The notes under the pieces were generated by a model. The model saw only the letters and a program-made list of their open reading frames with translations, made no database searches and was not told where the DNA came from. The position numbers and the translations under genes are program-made. Positions 27,837-36,848 of a DNA stretch of 64,000 nucleotides are shown here, one piece after another. The stretch spans positions 1 to 64,000 of the forward strand of contig CAJMNR010000008.1 of assembly GCA_905214875.1 (NCBI GenBank), given 5' to 3'. Each line of letters starts with the position of its first letter. Position 1 is the first letter of the stretch. The DNA comes from an uncultured bacterium. GTDB lineage: Bacteria > Bacillota > Clostridia > Lachnospirales > Lachnospiraceae.

Positions 27837-28802
27837 CTACGAAAGTGTTTTAAATTCATATCCTTTCTTCTTAAAGTATTCAATAATTAATGGCAATGAT
27901 TTTACCGTTTCTTCTTTTCCGTACGTATCATGCATTAAAAGTACAACCATAGTTTTATCTCCAGCTGTTTCTTTCACACATTCTAGCAATTGTTTGGCAT
28001 TCTTTTTTGGACCTTCTGCATCTTTACTAAGGGCATTCCAGTCAATGGAAACCATATTGTTTTTCTTCATATAGTTGCTTAGTTCATCCATGTTCTTCCA
28101 TGACATAAACCCACCTGGGCAACGAATTACTCTGGTAGAAAACTCATCCCCTAATATATCTTTTAAAATCTTATCTGTCTTTTTAAAGTCCTTTACAAAG
28201 TTCTTTAGGTTTAGTTCGCGATTTGGATATAACACCTTGTAATCGTGACTATAAGAATGGTTCGCGATTGCATGGCCCTTTTCAAACTCTTCTTTGATCA
28301 GTTTTTTCGCAGCTTCTCCACCATTCTCAATATTCTTACCCATTACAAAAAATGTCGCTTTTACTTTGTACTTGTCTAGCACCTCTAAAATCTTTGGTGT
28401 CACCGTTGTTGATACTCCATCATCAAAAGTTAAGTAAACCGTCTTCTTTCCGTCATTATAATAATCATATTTACTAAGCTTTTTCGCTACGACCGAAGCA
28501 TCTGTCGTATATTTCTTACCAGCCTCACTTACTCCAACATATTTCGGTTTGGCTGTTGGTTTTGTCGTTGGAACCGCTGTCGCTTTCGTTTCCTCTATGC
28601 CATCTTCCTTGCCATTTGGCTCTGCCGTCACCTGAGCCTGTACATTGCTTCCATCTGCTCCTGCCATTGCATCCTTGGATTTCAAAGATATGTTATACAT
28701 TCTTACCAAGTTCATAACCAAGAGCAATACAACAGTTAATACCCCTACCGTTGCAATAATAGTGTTTCTATTACTTCTACTACGTCTGTATCTTCTTCTC
28801 AT
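27837..28802 (-). CDS. Membrane-anchored polysaccharide deacetylase (NodB domain)
   Basis: 321 aa. A positively charged N-terminus and one transmembrane anchor (about residues 14-34), a Thr/Pro/Lys-rich linker (about 60-90), then a CE4/NodB deacetylase domain: TFDDG with catalytic and metal-binding aspartates D127-D128, HSYSH zinc histidines H182 and H186, and the RCPGG arginine motif (about 236-240). Probable substrate is peptidoglycan GlcNAc or MurNAc in the wall. A single-gene unit with its own terminator. Confidence 0.88.
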   Translation of the reverse strand: MRRRYRRSRSNRNTIIATVGVLTVVLLLVMNLVRMYNISLKSKDAMAGADGSNVQAQVTAEPNGKEDGIEETKATAVPTTKPTAKPKYVGVSEAGKKYTTDASVVAKKLSKYDYYNDGKKTVYLTFDDGVSTTVTPKILEVLDKYKVKATFFVMGKNIENGGEAAKKLIKEEFEKGHAIANHSYSHDYKVLYPNRELNLKNFVKDFKKTDKILKDILGDEFSTRVIRCPGGFMSWKNMDELSNYMKKNNMVSIDWNALSKDAEGPKKNAKQLLECVKETAGDKTMVVLLMHDTYGKEETVKSLPLIIEYFKKKGYEFKTLS

Positions 28803-28913
28803 TTTACCCTTCCGCCTTGCTTGTTTTCTTTTAGTGCATAATTAATCCCCCGACATTACGCACTTTAGTCTTTTTTTGTTTTATAGTCGCAATAGTATAT
28901 TTATTTTTTTACA

Positions 28914-28950
28914 TAATTAAGACCAAATCCTATGGATTTGGTCTTAATTA
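28914..28950 (-). terminator. Terminator after hpf
   Basis: A perfect inverted repeat, TAATTAAGACCAAATCC with its complement around a 3-nt loop. The U-tail is weak, but the stem is very stable and lies just past the hpf stop. Confidence 0.75.
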
Positions 28951-28968
28951 TCTCCTCATGAAATAATT

Positions 28969-29499
28969 CTAAAACTCTGGTTCTATTAAACCATAAGTAT
29001 TTCCTTTTCTTTTATAAACAACATTTACTTCATCCGTGTCGGAATTTCTAAATACATAGAAACTATGTCCTAATAGTTCCATCTGTACACAAGCTTCTTC
29101 CGCATCCATCGGTTTGATTGCAAAATGTTTTGAACGAATAATATTAATAACTTCTTCATCGTCTGCCTCATCCTCTAAGAATGTTGTATTAAAATTAATG
29201 GCAGCCTGTTGCCTGTGTTCTATCAATTTATTTTTGTATTTTCTAAGTTGGCGTTCAATTACTTCTTCAACTAGATCAATGGATACATACATATCAGTGC
29301 TTGTCTCTTCTGCACGAATAATGGTTCCCTTCATTGGAATTGTAACTTCAATCTTTTGCCTGTCCTTCTGAACACTAAATGTAACATGGATTTCCGTTTC
29401 ATCCGTAAAATATCTCTCTAGTTTACCGATCTTCTCATATACTGCTGATTTCAAACCTTCTGTTACCTCAATGTTCTTACCGCTAATAATATACTTCAT
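28969..29499 (-). CDS. hpf: Ribosome hibernation promoting factor, long form
   Basis: 176 aa from the ATG at 29499, which has AAGGAG at normal spacing; an upstream in-frame start has none. The N-terminal S30AE domain (MKYIISGKNIEVTEGLK..) binds the 30S subunit; the C-terminal domain (VNIIRSKHFAIKPMDAEEACVQMELLGHSFYVF-type segment) dimerises ribosomes into 100S particles. Preceded by a long intergenic region carrying DnaA boxes. Confidence 0.95.
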   Translation of the reverse strand: MKYIISGKNIEVTEGLKSAVYEKIGKLERYFTDETEIHVTFSVQKDRQKIEVTIPMKGTIIRAEETSTDMYVSIDLVEEVIERQLRKYKNKLIEHRQQAAINFNTTFLEDEADDEEVINIIRSKHFAIKPMDAEEACVQMELLGHSFYVFRNSDTDEVNVVYKRKGNTYGLIEPEF

Positions 29500-30205
29500 A
29501 AGATCCAACTCCTTTTTTACTTTTATAAGTGGTGTTTTCATATTCCGTTTCTTCTTAAACTCAAATATGAGTATGTGTACTTATAAAAGCTTTTTTTCAT
29601 AATACATTCTTACATTGTTAGAACCATGTAATTTGATGAACTTTGTATTATTTAATACAATTATAGCAACCTAAAATATAGATATCAAGCGATATCCGAA
29701 AGAATCTCCGGTTCTCTTGTTAAGATTACTTATAGAATTTTATTCACTAATAACTCTGGCTAATTTTAAAAATTTTCCACATAATTCACATGCATTTGTT
29801 TAAGTTTTGCAACAATTCCAATATAGTATCAAATAAAACTTTTAATTCATCTTTTTCGAATTTTATCATTTACAACAAAACAAACATTCGAACTTGACAT
29901 TAATTCTTAATCCCCTTTTCCACACATCCGATTGTGGATAATGTGGATAACTCGGTGTATAACTTAAAATCCTTGATATTTTTGTGCTATTACATGTGGA
30001 TAGTTTTATCCAGTCTATCCACAGCCTGTAGAATTAACTCGGAATATAGAACGATAACTCGCTTCGTTTTTTGTGCAATATGCACAGCTTCTTATTCAAA
30101 TCGTTTACATCAACCGTTTTTAAATATTCTAACAGTTTAAAAACTTAATTGAAAGTAAAGTAGTTTTCTAACTATTCTAATAGCTTTTATAATGTCTCTA
30201 ATTAT
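29500..30205. other. Long AT-rich intergenic region upstream of hpf
   Basis: About 700 bp without a supportable gene. It includes the hpf promoter region, a GATATC-AAGC-GATATC repeat (29680-29695), and at 29773-30023 a cluster of DnaA-box-like sequences listed separately. No raiA-type structured RNA was recognised by eye. Confidence 0.6.
29916..30023. promoter_or_regulatory. Cluster of DnaA boxes
   Basis: Two exact consensus boxes (TGTGGATAA, the complement of TTATCCACA) abut at 29933-29941 and 29942-29950. TGTGGATAG (29995-30003), CTATCCACA (30015-30023) and TTTTCCACA (29916-29924) each have one mismatch; another TTTTCCACA lies at 29773-29781. Such clusters bind DnaA at oriC or at titration/regulatory sites. 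Confidence 0.7.
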
Positions 30206-30574
30206 TTAGTTAACTGCCTTTTCTGACAAAGAATTTTCATATACATCTATTTTATCTGCTAAAAAGGGTGCCAACCCCACAAATTCTGCGCCATACTCAT
30301 ACTTCTCTTCCTCTGTCTTTTGCTTACGAATGATCTTAACAACTGCATAGAAGAATTCTTTCTCACAAAGTTTAATCCTGACATTAAAGTAGAATTGCAG
30401 TGGCAACACTGCCTCACTGACAAACCCAACTCCAGACTTTGAAATATTAACTACTTCGATTCTCGCCTCCATATTATCAATTATTTGGTTTCCCTGCCGA
30501 AACATATGGTTAATTTCCAATTGTAATTCTATTGGCAGTCTTTTGTCCTTTCTACGATCCATTTCTTCTGGCAT
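30206..30574 (-). CDS. PilZ-domain protein
   Basis: 122 aa. PilZ domains bind cyclic di-GMP through an N-terminal arginine motif (here RRKDKRLPI) and a (D/N)xSxxG motif (here NISKSGVGF, about residues 43-51); both are present. This is a stand-alone PilZ without an enzymatic domain, probably linking c-di-GMP to motility or surface functions. A G-rich binding site precedes the ATG. Confidence 0.85.
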   Translation of the reverse strand: MPEEMDRRKDKRLPIELQLEINHMFRQGNQIIDNMEARIEVVNISKSGVGFVSEAVLPLQFYFNVRIKLCEKEFFYAVVKIIRKQKTEEEKYEYGAEFVGLAPFLADKIDVYENSLSEKAVN

Positions 30575-30706
30575 TACAATCCCCCCACAATCTTTTTCTC
30601 TTGCAATATAATTTCAAAACTAAACTATATATACATTATAACACTTGTGTCATATTTTTCCAATTTTTATTTTTTGTGACATATTTATCTATCTTTTCTT
30701 TATAAC

Positions 30707-30745
30707 ACAAAAAGCAGGCCCCTCGCTAACACAGGGACCTGCTTT
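30707..30745 (-). terminator. Terminator after the NlpC/P60 gene
   Basis: AAAGCAGGCCCC pairs with GGGACCTGCTTT (with a bulge); TTTT follows on the minus strand. Confidence 0.8.
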
Positions 30746-30787
30746 ATATGATATCGATATCTGTCTAATTTTAAATTTAACTTCTGA

Positions 30788-32119
30788 CTATAAAACTCTT
30801 CTTGCGCAAATTGGAGTTTGATAGTTAACACTTGATGTTTTAATTCCGTCTTTTCTATTACTTGCGTGTACGATTCTTCCTCCACCAATGTAGATTGCTA
30901 CATGGCTTACAGATCCGCCACTACCGTAGAATACTAAGTCACCAGCTTGTAAGCTGCTTGTACTTACTTTTCTACCTGCACTTTGTGATTGTGCTGAAGA
31001 TGTTCTTGCTAGGCTGATACCAAAATGTTTATATACGGACATTGTAAATCCTGAACAGTCAGTACCATTTGTTAAGCTTGTACCACCCCATCTGTAGCTA
31101 TTTCCTACGAATTGTAATGCGTAGTTTGCTACTGCACTTCCGGACTTGCTTGATGTTGTAGATTCACTAGCTTTTTTAGTTGTTGTGTTTGATTTTTTCG
31201 TTGTATTATTAGAAGTTGTTGTTCTTGTAGTTGTTGACGTGCTAGCTTGACTGCTTGCTTGTCTTTCTGCTTCTGCTGCGGCAATTGCTGCTTCTTGAGC
31301 TGCTCTTCTTTCCGCTTCTTCTTGTTCTTCTTTAATAGAGATTGCTTTTCCAAATTCCACTTTTATATCAACAAACTCTTTTGAAACATAACCAACAAGG
31401 TTATCATCAATTTTAATTTTTGCCCATTTGCTATCATGACTGATTACATGATATTTTTCATCAGCAGCAAGTAATGTTAAGATTCTGCTGTCTGTGCTTT
31501 TCTTTTCTCTTAAGCGTAATGTCTCAGTTTTAATTACTGCGTATACATCTCCATACTTTTCAGCAACTTTTTCAGCTTCTTCACCAATTGCTAAAAATTC
31601 TTTCTTTATGTATCCAGTAACAGATCCTGATTTTACTTTAACCCATTCGCCTTCTGTTTTAAGGATTTCTGCTGAACAGCCTTTGTAAAGTTTACCTAAG
31701 ATTTCACTATCAGTTGTAGGTTTCTTTCTGATATTGATGTAGTTGTTAACTGTTGCAATACCAGTCTTTGCATACTTGCTTACTTTCTTAGTTTTAGCCT
31801 TTTTTGTAGTTGTTTTAGTTTTAGTTTTAGTTTTGTCTGCCTTTGCAGTTGTAGCCGCTGGTGCAGCTGTAGCTTCCTTTGCAACCTCATCATCTGCAAC
31901 ATCTTTATTCTCTAAACTATCTGCATAGTAGTTTTCAAGGGATAAACAAATTCCTGCTAATGAATTTGCTGAACCGTCTACTGCTGAAGATACTGTAATA
32001 CCTTTATTAGTAGTAGTTTTTGCTAGAGATGCTTTTGCTGGAACTGTATTTGTAGCCATCATAAGTGTTAACGCTGATGTCATACCGATTGTAGATTTGA
32101 ATAATCTAGATCTGTTCAT
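30788..32119 (-). CDS. Secreted NlpC/P60 peptidoglycan endopeptidase with two SH3 domains
   Basis: 443 aa. Signal peptide to about residue 30 (VPAKA). A Lys/Thr-rich segment (about 92-112), bacterial SH3 domains at about 118-178 and 189-253, a Glu/Ala-rich helix and a Ser/Thr-rich linker (about 262-330), then the NlpC/P60 cysteine peptidase (331-443) with C355 in DCSGF, H406 in SHVAIYIG and H418. It cleaves wall peptides, probably during growth or separation. GGAGG precedes the ATG. Confidence 0.93.
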   Translation of the reverse strand: MNRSRLFKSTIGMTSALTLMMATNTVPAKASLAKTTTNKGITVSSAVDGSANSLAGICLSLENYYADSLENKDVADDEVAKEATAAPAATTAKADKTKTKTKTTTKKAKTKKVSKYAKTGIATVNNYINIRKKPTTDSEILGKLYKGCSAEILKTEGEWVKVKSGSVTGYIKKEFLAIGEEAEKVAEKYGDVYAVIKTETLRLREKKSTDSRILTLLAADEKYHVISHDSKWAKIKIDDNLVGYVSKEFVDIKVEFGKAISIKEEQEEAERRAAQEAAIAAAEAERQASSQASTSTTTRTTTSNNTTKKSNTTTKKASESTTSSKSGSAVANYALQFVGNSYRWGGTSLTNGTDCSGFTMSVYKHFGISLARTSSAQSQSAGRKVSTSSLQAGDLVFYGSGGSVSHVAIYIGGGRIVHASNRKDGIKTSSVNYQTPICARRVL

Positions 32120-32300
32120 ACTTAAGCCTCCAATTTATTAATTAATTCTCTTGATTTATTACGAAATTATTAAATATGTTGAATTAAGTATAACAAAATT
32201 GGATAGGCCTGTCAACAAAACCAATATATTTTATATATTTTTTTTTACAAATATTATGAAAATAATAAATTATAAATGATCATTTGTAACAATAGATTAA

Positions 32301-33248
32301 CTAAATCACAACATTTTCTGTTTCATTTATTTCAAAAATATACTGTTCTACAGCTGTAATTGAATTGGCTCCATCGCTAGCTGCTGTAATAATCTGTTTT
32401 AATGGCTTTTTACGAATATCTCCCACTGCAAAAACTCCTTTTTGCGACGTTTTACAACTCTCATCTGCAATAATCCAGCCACTCTCATCCATGTCAATTT
32501 GCCCTTCATACAAGGAAGACAGCGGCACATTGCCTATCGCAACAAAAACACCTTGGACTTCGACTTCTTTCGATTCTTCATGTGTAGTAGAAGTTATTAC
32601 AATTTTTTCCACTTCTTCATTGCCTACTATTTCATTTACTTTACTTTCCCACAGTATTTCAACATTTTCACATTTCTTTACCTGAGAACACAATATCTTC
32701 GTTGCTCGAAGCTCATTTCTTCGATGAATCAGATATACTTTTTTGCAAATCTTAGATAAATAAAGGGCGTCTTCTACCGCAACATCCCCTCCTCCTATGA
32801 CTGCAACTGTCTGATTTTGAAAGAAAGCACCATCACATGTGGCACAATAGGAAACACCCATTCCTGCAAATTCTTGTTCTCCTTTTACTCCAAGCATCCT
32901 GCTTTTTGCACCTGTCGCAATTACTACTGCTCTCGCATAATATGTACTTCCATCTTCTAGCTCTACGATTTTTTTACTTTCCTTAAGATTCACTCGGACA
33001 ACTTCCCCTGCAACAAATGCTGCACCCATTTGCTCACAATGAGAACGGAAGCGTTCTGCCAGTTCCATGCCGCTGACTCCCGGTATTCCAGGATAATTAT
33101 CGATACGTTCTGTATATACAACCTGTCCTCCGCTAAACTCCTCTTTTTCAATAATAATCGTATTCAGCTGAGCACGCGAAGCATAAATACCTGCTGTAAG
33201 ACCTGCTGGACCACTCCCTATAATAATTAAATCATATATATTTTCCAA
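32301..33248 (-). CDS. trxB: Thioredoxin reductase
   Basis: FAD/NADPH flavoprotein reducing thioredoxin. Start: AAAGGAG lies 7 nt before a TTG at 33248, whereas the in-frame ATG at 33269 has no ribosome binding site; the TTG start gives 315 aa beginning MENIYDLIIIGSGPAGLTAG. Redox motif CATC at C135/C138, NADPH-binding VIGGGDVAVEDA, and the C-terminal GVFAVGDI motif are all there. Divergent from yjfB. Confidence 0.93.
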   Translation of the reverse strand: MENIYDLIIIGSGPAGLTAGIYASRAQLNTIIIEKEEFSGGQVVYTERIDNYPGIPGVSGMELAERFRSHCEQMGAAFVAGEVVRVNLKESKKIVELEDGSTYYARAVVIATGAKSRMLGVKGEQEFAGMGVSYCATCDGAFFQNQTVAVIGGGDVAVEDALYLSKICKKVYLIHRRNELRATKILCSQVKKCENVEILWESKVNEIVGNEEVEKIVITSTTHEESKEVEVQGVFVAIGNVPLSSLYEGQIDMDESGWIIADESCKTSQKGVFAVGDIRKKPLKQIITAASDGANSITAVEQYIFEINETENVVI

Positions 33249-33285
33249 ACCTATACTCCTTTCATTCATGCATTGCTATTATATA

Positions 33286-33293
33286 TCCGATAT
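33286..33293 (+). promoter_or_regulatory. Possible sigma-D -10 element upstream of yjfB
   Basis: TCCGATAT matches 7 of 8 positions of the flagellar sigma factor -10 consensus GCCGATAT, 47 bp before the yjfB ATG. The -35 element is not convincing. Confidence 0.4.
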
Positions 33294-33339
33294 TAATTAT
33301 ATACTGCACCACTACTAATCAGAAGGGAGAGTCATAATT

Positions 33340-33516
33340 ATGGATATAGCTTCAATTTCTATGGCCATGAGCCAAAGTAACGTTTCCAAAAATATTGGCA
33401 TTGCTATGTTATCCAAAAGCTTAGACAATGTCGAATCTACTGGTGACGCAATGGTTACCATGTTAGAAGAATGCGTTGACCCTAACCGCGGTCAAAACAT
33501 TGACCTTCGTGTATAA
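33340..33516 (+). CDS. yjfB: YjfB-family putative motility protein
   Basis: 58 aa: it begins MDIASISMAMSQSNVSKN, has a helical middle (LSKSLDNVESTGDAMVTML), and ends in the conserved NRGQNIDLRV. These match the start and end of YjfB proteins, which accompany flagellar systems in Firmicutes. GAAGGGAGAG precedes the ATG. Too short to be found by simple length-based ORF searches. The function is not established. Confidence 0.82.
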   Translation: MDIASISMAMSQSNVSKNIGIAMLSKSLDNVESTGDAMVTMLEECVDPNRGQNIDLRV

Positions 33517-33531
33517 TTTAATATCGAAGAC

Positions 33532-33640
33532 TTGTTGTTCGCATAAGAACAAAGTGTGAGTGCGCATCACACGCCCCGCTTTTTGGGACATTTTTAATTG
33601 TTAGGAAAGAGCTCGACAGAAAAATTTCCTAACAATTAAA
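33532..33640. repeat. Dispersed intergenic repeat, internally deleted copy
   Basis: 33556-33631 matches 51185-51260 at 74 of 76 positions. Upstream, TTGTTGTT (33532) and AGAACAAAGTGTG (33546-33558) align with 51065 and 51079, but about 96 bp present in the other copy are missing here. It ends in a perfect 15-bp stem (33594-33608 with 33625-33639). Confidence 0.85.
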
Positions 33641-33671
33641 AAAAGAGTTTTGCATGCAAAACTCTTTTTTT
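33638..33671. terminator. Bidirectional terminator between yjfB and the CPBP gene
   Basis: A near-perfect palindrome centred on GCATGC (33652-33657), with arms AAAAAGAGTTTTGCA, A-run and T-run at the ends, between convergent genes. Confidence 0.85.
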
Positions 33672-33677
33672 TGTAGC

Positions 33678-34652
33678 CTATTGTGCAAATTCTAACAGCA
33701 GCATGACTACCACGCATATAGTAACTGCCAAAATAAAGAATACGTCGGCAAATGGCGCTTGTTTTCTTTCTTGCTTTTCTTCCTGACTGCAACAGAAGAT
33801 TGCTTTTACTTCTGCTTGTCTTTCATTGTATTTCACAAGTAAGAAATATATAAACGCTGCAAATGCAGTTGCAAAGACTGCTGAAACCACATATGACGGT
33901 AATGCACTAATAATATCTGAACGAGTTAGTGTCGTATCCACCTTCTCCACTTCCTGGCCGAGTTTTTCCTGCATCTTAGCCAGATAGTCAAGCAAGTATG
34001 GCTGAATCTTTGTTATTACGACTGAAAAAGAATTAATCGTAGCATGGACAATCATTGAGGATACGATAGAACCCGTAGCCTCAACTACAAGTGCTAATAT
34101 GATACCCATTACAAACGCATAGGAAAACTGATTAATATTCATATGCAGCAATCCAAAAAAGAGTCCACTGCATAAAATTGCCTTAATGGCATTACCTTTC
34201 CTTTGTTCATTATAAATCACGCCTCGATAAACAAATTCCTCTAGAATTGCCGGCAGAACCCCAATGGCCAACCAACAAAAGATGAAACTTGTCTGATCCA
34301 ACATGCCTGTTACCGTACTACTAATTGTGTTTTCTCCTATTAATAAGGAAAGTGCATTCAATAGAGTCATCAATGGCTGAATTGCAAAGGCAAATATAAT
34401 CAGCATCACAACAGAAAGTACATTTACTTTTTTAAATCGTATCTGACTTCTTATCGGCTGCTTCTTATTAAAGGCATAAACAATGGCAGGCAATGCATAT
34501 CCAATCTGCGCAATAAGAATTAATTGTATATAGGTAAAGCTGATATTAAAGATATTAGCAACCAAGCCAATTCCAATATTTAATATTAGGTACGCAACTA
34601 CGATTGCCAAAAACAGTGCATTACCTCTCTTAACATTCTCTTTATTATTCAA
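33678..34652 (-). CDS. CPBP-family intramembrane metalloprotease
   Basis: 324 aa, TTG start with GGAGG. Eight or so hydrophobic helices with the Abi/CPBP motifs: EEFVYR (E138, E139, R143), FFGLLH (H170) and HATIN (H203, N207). Family members are related to CAAX prenyl endopeptidases and are often linked to bacteriocin self-immunity, but no bacteriocin genes are seen nearby. It lies 36 bp downstream of ridA. Confidence 0.88.
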   Translation of the reverse strand: MNNKENVKRGNALFLAIVVAYLILNIGIGLVANIFNISFTYIQLILIAQIGYALPAIVYAFNKKQPIRSQIRFKKVNVLSVVMLIIFAFAIQPLMTLLNALSLLIGENTISSTVTGMLDQTSFIFCWLAIGVLPAILEEFVYRGVIYNEQRKGNAIKAILCSGLFFGLLHMNINQFSYAFVMGIILALVVEATGSIVSSMIVHATINSFSVVITKIQPYLLDYLAKMQEKLGQEVEKVDTTLTRSDIISALPSYVVSAVFATAFAAFIYFLLVKYNERQAEVKAIFCCSQEEKQERKQAPFADVFFILAVTICVVVMLLLEFAQ

Positions 34653-34688
34653 ATCTTAAGCCTCCTTACTGTTTACCCCCGTCTATAT

Positions 34689-35066
34689 TTATTTTACAGC
34701 AATTGCTTCGATTTCAATAAGAACGTCTTTTGGTAATCTTGCAACTTCAACGCAAGATCTTGCAGGGAAATCTTTTGTAAAGTATTTTGCATACACTTCA
34801 TTGATTTTTGCAAAGTCATTCATATCTTTGATGAAAACAACTGTTTTAATAACATTATCTGTGCTTGTTCCAGCAGCTTCTAATAAGTTAGCAAGGTTCT
34901 TAAGCGCTTGTTCTGCTTGTTCTTCGATAGGACCTGTTACTAATGTATTTGTTGTTGGATCAATTGGAATAACCCCTGAAGTATATACCATGTTATTTAC
35001 TTCAATTGCCTGTGAATATGGTCCAATTGCAGCTGGTGCTTTTTCTGTATTAATTATTTTTTTCAT
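34689..35066 (-). CDS. ridA: RidA-family reactive intermediate deaminase
   Basis: 125 aa. Hydrolyses 2-aminoacrylate and related enamines released by PLP enzymes. Conserved segments: APAAIGPYSQAI near the N-terminus, YTSGVIPIDP, and the C-terminal arginine-containing PARSCVEVARLPKDVLIEIE-type block. A strong AAGGAG site. Its divergent neighbour is the acyl-ACP thioesterase. Confidence 0.94.
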   Translation of the reverse strand: MKKIINTEKAPAAIGPYSQAIEVNNMVYTSGVIPIDPTTNTLVTGPIEEQAEQALKNLANLLEAAGTSTDNVIKTVVFIKDMNDFAKINEVYAKYFTKDFPARSCVEVARLPKDVLIEIEAIAVK

Positions 35067-35217
35067 TATTTTCTACTCCTTTTCTTGTTCTTCTTACTTA
35101 TTATATACCGTTTTTCAATAAAAAACTAGTGTAGCGCCTCTTCTTAGTCATTTATATTGTATTTTTTTATTAAAAAATGTTATAATTACACCAATGTCAA
35201 AAACAAAGGAGTTAATT

Positions 35218-35925
35218 ATGTATTCATTTCAAAGTCGAGTTCGATATAGTGAAATCGGTCCTAATAAAAAACTTGATTTAGCAGGCATCATTAATTATTT
35301 TCAAGACTGTTCTACTTTTCATTCCGAAGATATCGGTCTTGGTTTTGACTTTTTAGAGGCTAAAAATCTGGCTTGGATCATTACCAACTGGCACATTGAT
35401 GTCAAACGTTTCCCTTCCTTAAATGAGAAAATCATTATCAGCACATGGCCTTATGCCTTTAAAACCATGTTGGGTTATCGTAATTTTAAGATGGAAACAG
35501 AAGATGGCGAATTACTCGCTGTTGCCGATTCCCTTTGGGTATTGATGGACATTGCTAAAATGCGTCCTGCAAGGGTAAACATCGAAGACTTCAAAAAATA
35601 CATTATCGAAGAACGTTATCCAATGGAAGAGACTCCTAGAAAGATTGCTGTCCCTGCAGATGGCATCATCTACGATGCATTTTCAATTACAAAAAGCAAC
35701 CTCGATACGAATAACCATGTAAACAATGGTCAATATATAAAGATGGCAGCTGATTACCTGCCAGAAGATTTTGAAATCAAAGAGATGCGGGCCGAATATC
35801 GCAAATCCGCCCTGCTCTACGATATAATTATTCCTAAAGTTACAATATCAGATAATACTTGTACCGTGGTCCTTTCTTCTGAAGACGGTACCCCTTACTG
35901 TATTGTCATTTTCATAAAGAAATAA
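35218..35925 (+). CDS. Acyl-ACP thioesterase
   Basis: 235 aa from the ATG at 35218 (AAAGGAG upstream). Double-hotdog fold: the first half has VRYSEIGPNKKLDLAGIINY and the second has the active-site-like motif NLDTNNHVNNGQYI (Asn/His, about residues 161-174). Hydrolyses acyl-ACP to free fatty acid, probably in the cytoplasm. 13 bp upstream of cvfB. Confidence 0.88.
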   Translation: MYSFQSRVRYSEIGPNKKLDLAGIINYFQDCSTFHSEDIGLGFDFLEAKNLAWIITNWHIDVKRFPSLNEKIIISTWPYAFKTMLGYRNFKMETEDGELLAVADSLWVLMDIAKMRPARVNIEDFKKYIIEERYPMEETPRKIAVPADGIIYDAFSITKSNLDTNNHVNNGQYIKMAADYLPEDFEIKEMRAEYRKSALLYDIIIPKVTISDNTCTVVLSSEDGTPYCIVIFIKK

Positions 35926-35938
35926 GGAGATTTACTAT

Positions 35939-36784
35939 ATGATTAATAAAGCAATTACCCTTGGCGAACAGCAAACTTTACTTGTTGTAAAGACAACTGA
36001 TTTTGGTGTTTACCTTGCAACAAGCGAAGATTCAAATAACAAGGTATTATTACCTAAGAGCCAGGTACCTGAACATACAAAAGTCGGAGATAAGATTTCT
36101 GTATTCATTTACAAAGATAGCGAAGATCGTTTAATCGCTACTACTGCTACTCCAACATTAATGATGGGACAAGTAGCTAAATTAAATGTCAAAGAAGTTG
36201 GAAACATCGGTGCCTTCCTTGACTGGGGACTTGCAAAAGATTTATTCCTTCCATTCAAAGAACAAACTGCCAAAGTAGTTCAAGGCCAGCAAGCACTTGT
36301 TACACTCTACATTGATAAGAGCAGCCGTCTTTGCGCTACAATGAAAGTATATGAATATTTACGTACGGATTCTCCTTACAAGAAGGATGACAAAGTAACT
36401 GGTCTTGTATATGAAATCAGTGACCAATTCGGTGCATTCGTTGCTGTTGATGAACAGTTCTCTGCTCTTATCCCAAGACAACAGCTATTTGATCCAGTAA
36501 GCGTTGGCCAAACAATCGAAGCCCGTGTTATCAATGTAAAAGAAGATGGAAAGCTTGATCTTAGCCTTCGTGAAAAAACTCACATCCAAATGGATGGAGA
36601 CGCAGCAAGAATCTATAATGCTTTAAAAGCAAACAACGGATTCCTTCCTTTCAATGACAAATCGGCTCCTGAAGACATCAAAAAGGAGTTCAACTTAAGT
36701 AAAGCTGCATTCAAACGTGCACTTGGTCGCTTAATGAAAGAAAACAAGATTCGTCAAGATGAGAAAGGAACATATCAACTATAA
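35939..36784 (+). CDS. cvfB: CvfB-type S1 RNA-binding protein
   Basis: 281 aa. Successive S1-like OB folds (QTLLVVKTTDFGVYL; KLNVKEVGNIGAFLDWG; VTGLVYEISDQFGAFVAVD) and a C-terminal winged helix (FNLSKAAFKRALGRLMKENKI). CvfB proteins influence virulence and RNA metabolism in staphylococci; the role here is unknown. A terminator follows. Confidence 0.9.
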   Translation: MINKAITLGEQQTLLVVKTTDFGVYLATSEDSNNKVLLPKSQVPEHTKVGDKISVFIYKDSEDRLIATTATPTLMMGQVAKLNVKEVGNIGAFLDWGLAKDLFLPFKEQTAKVVQGQQALVTLYIDKSSRLCATMKVYEYLRTDSPYKKDDKVTGLVYEISDQFGAFVAVDEQFSALIPRQQLFDPVSVGQTIEARVINVKEDGKLDLSLREKTHIQMDGDAARIYNALKANNGFLPFNDKSAPEDIKKEFNLSKAAFKRALGRLMKENKIRQDEKGTYQL

Positions 36785-36816
36785 AGAAAGTGCCCAAAAA
36801 ACTTTCCTAACGGTAA

Positions 36817-36846
36817 AAAAGCAGTCGGTAGCTACCGACTGCTTTT
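36817..36846. terminator. Bidirectional terminator between cvfB and yvyF
   Basis: A perfect palindrome with arms AAAAGCAGTCGGTAG; A-run left and T-run right, between convergent genes. Confidence 0.88.
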
Positions 36847-36848
36847 CT

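Noticed and set aside
29773..30023. The DnaA-box cluster as the chromosomal origin
   Set aside because: No dnaA/dnaN/rpmH nearby and gene orientation stays minus on both sides; the origin in Firmicutes is beside dnaA.
29500..30205. A raiA-type structured RNA upstream of hpf
   Set aside because: The region is AT-rich with no convincing conserved GC-paired helices; needs a covariance-model search to settle.
30700..30888. 62-codon ORF overlapping the NlpC/P60 gene end
   Set aside because: It runs through the terminator hairpin and overlaps the 3' end of the NlpC/P60 gene; no binding site.
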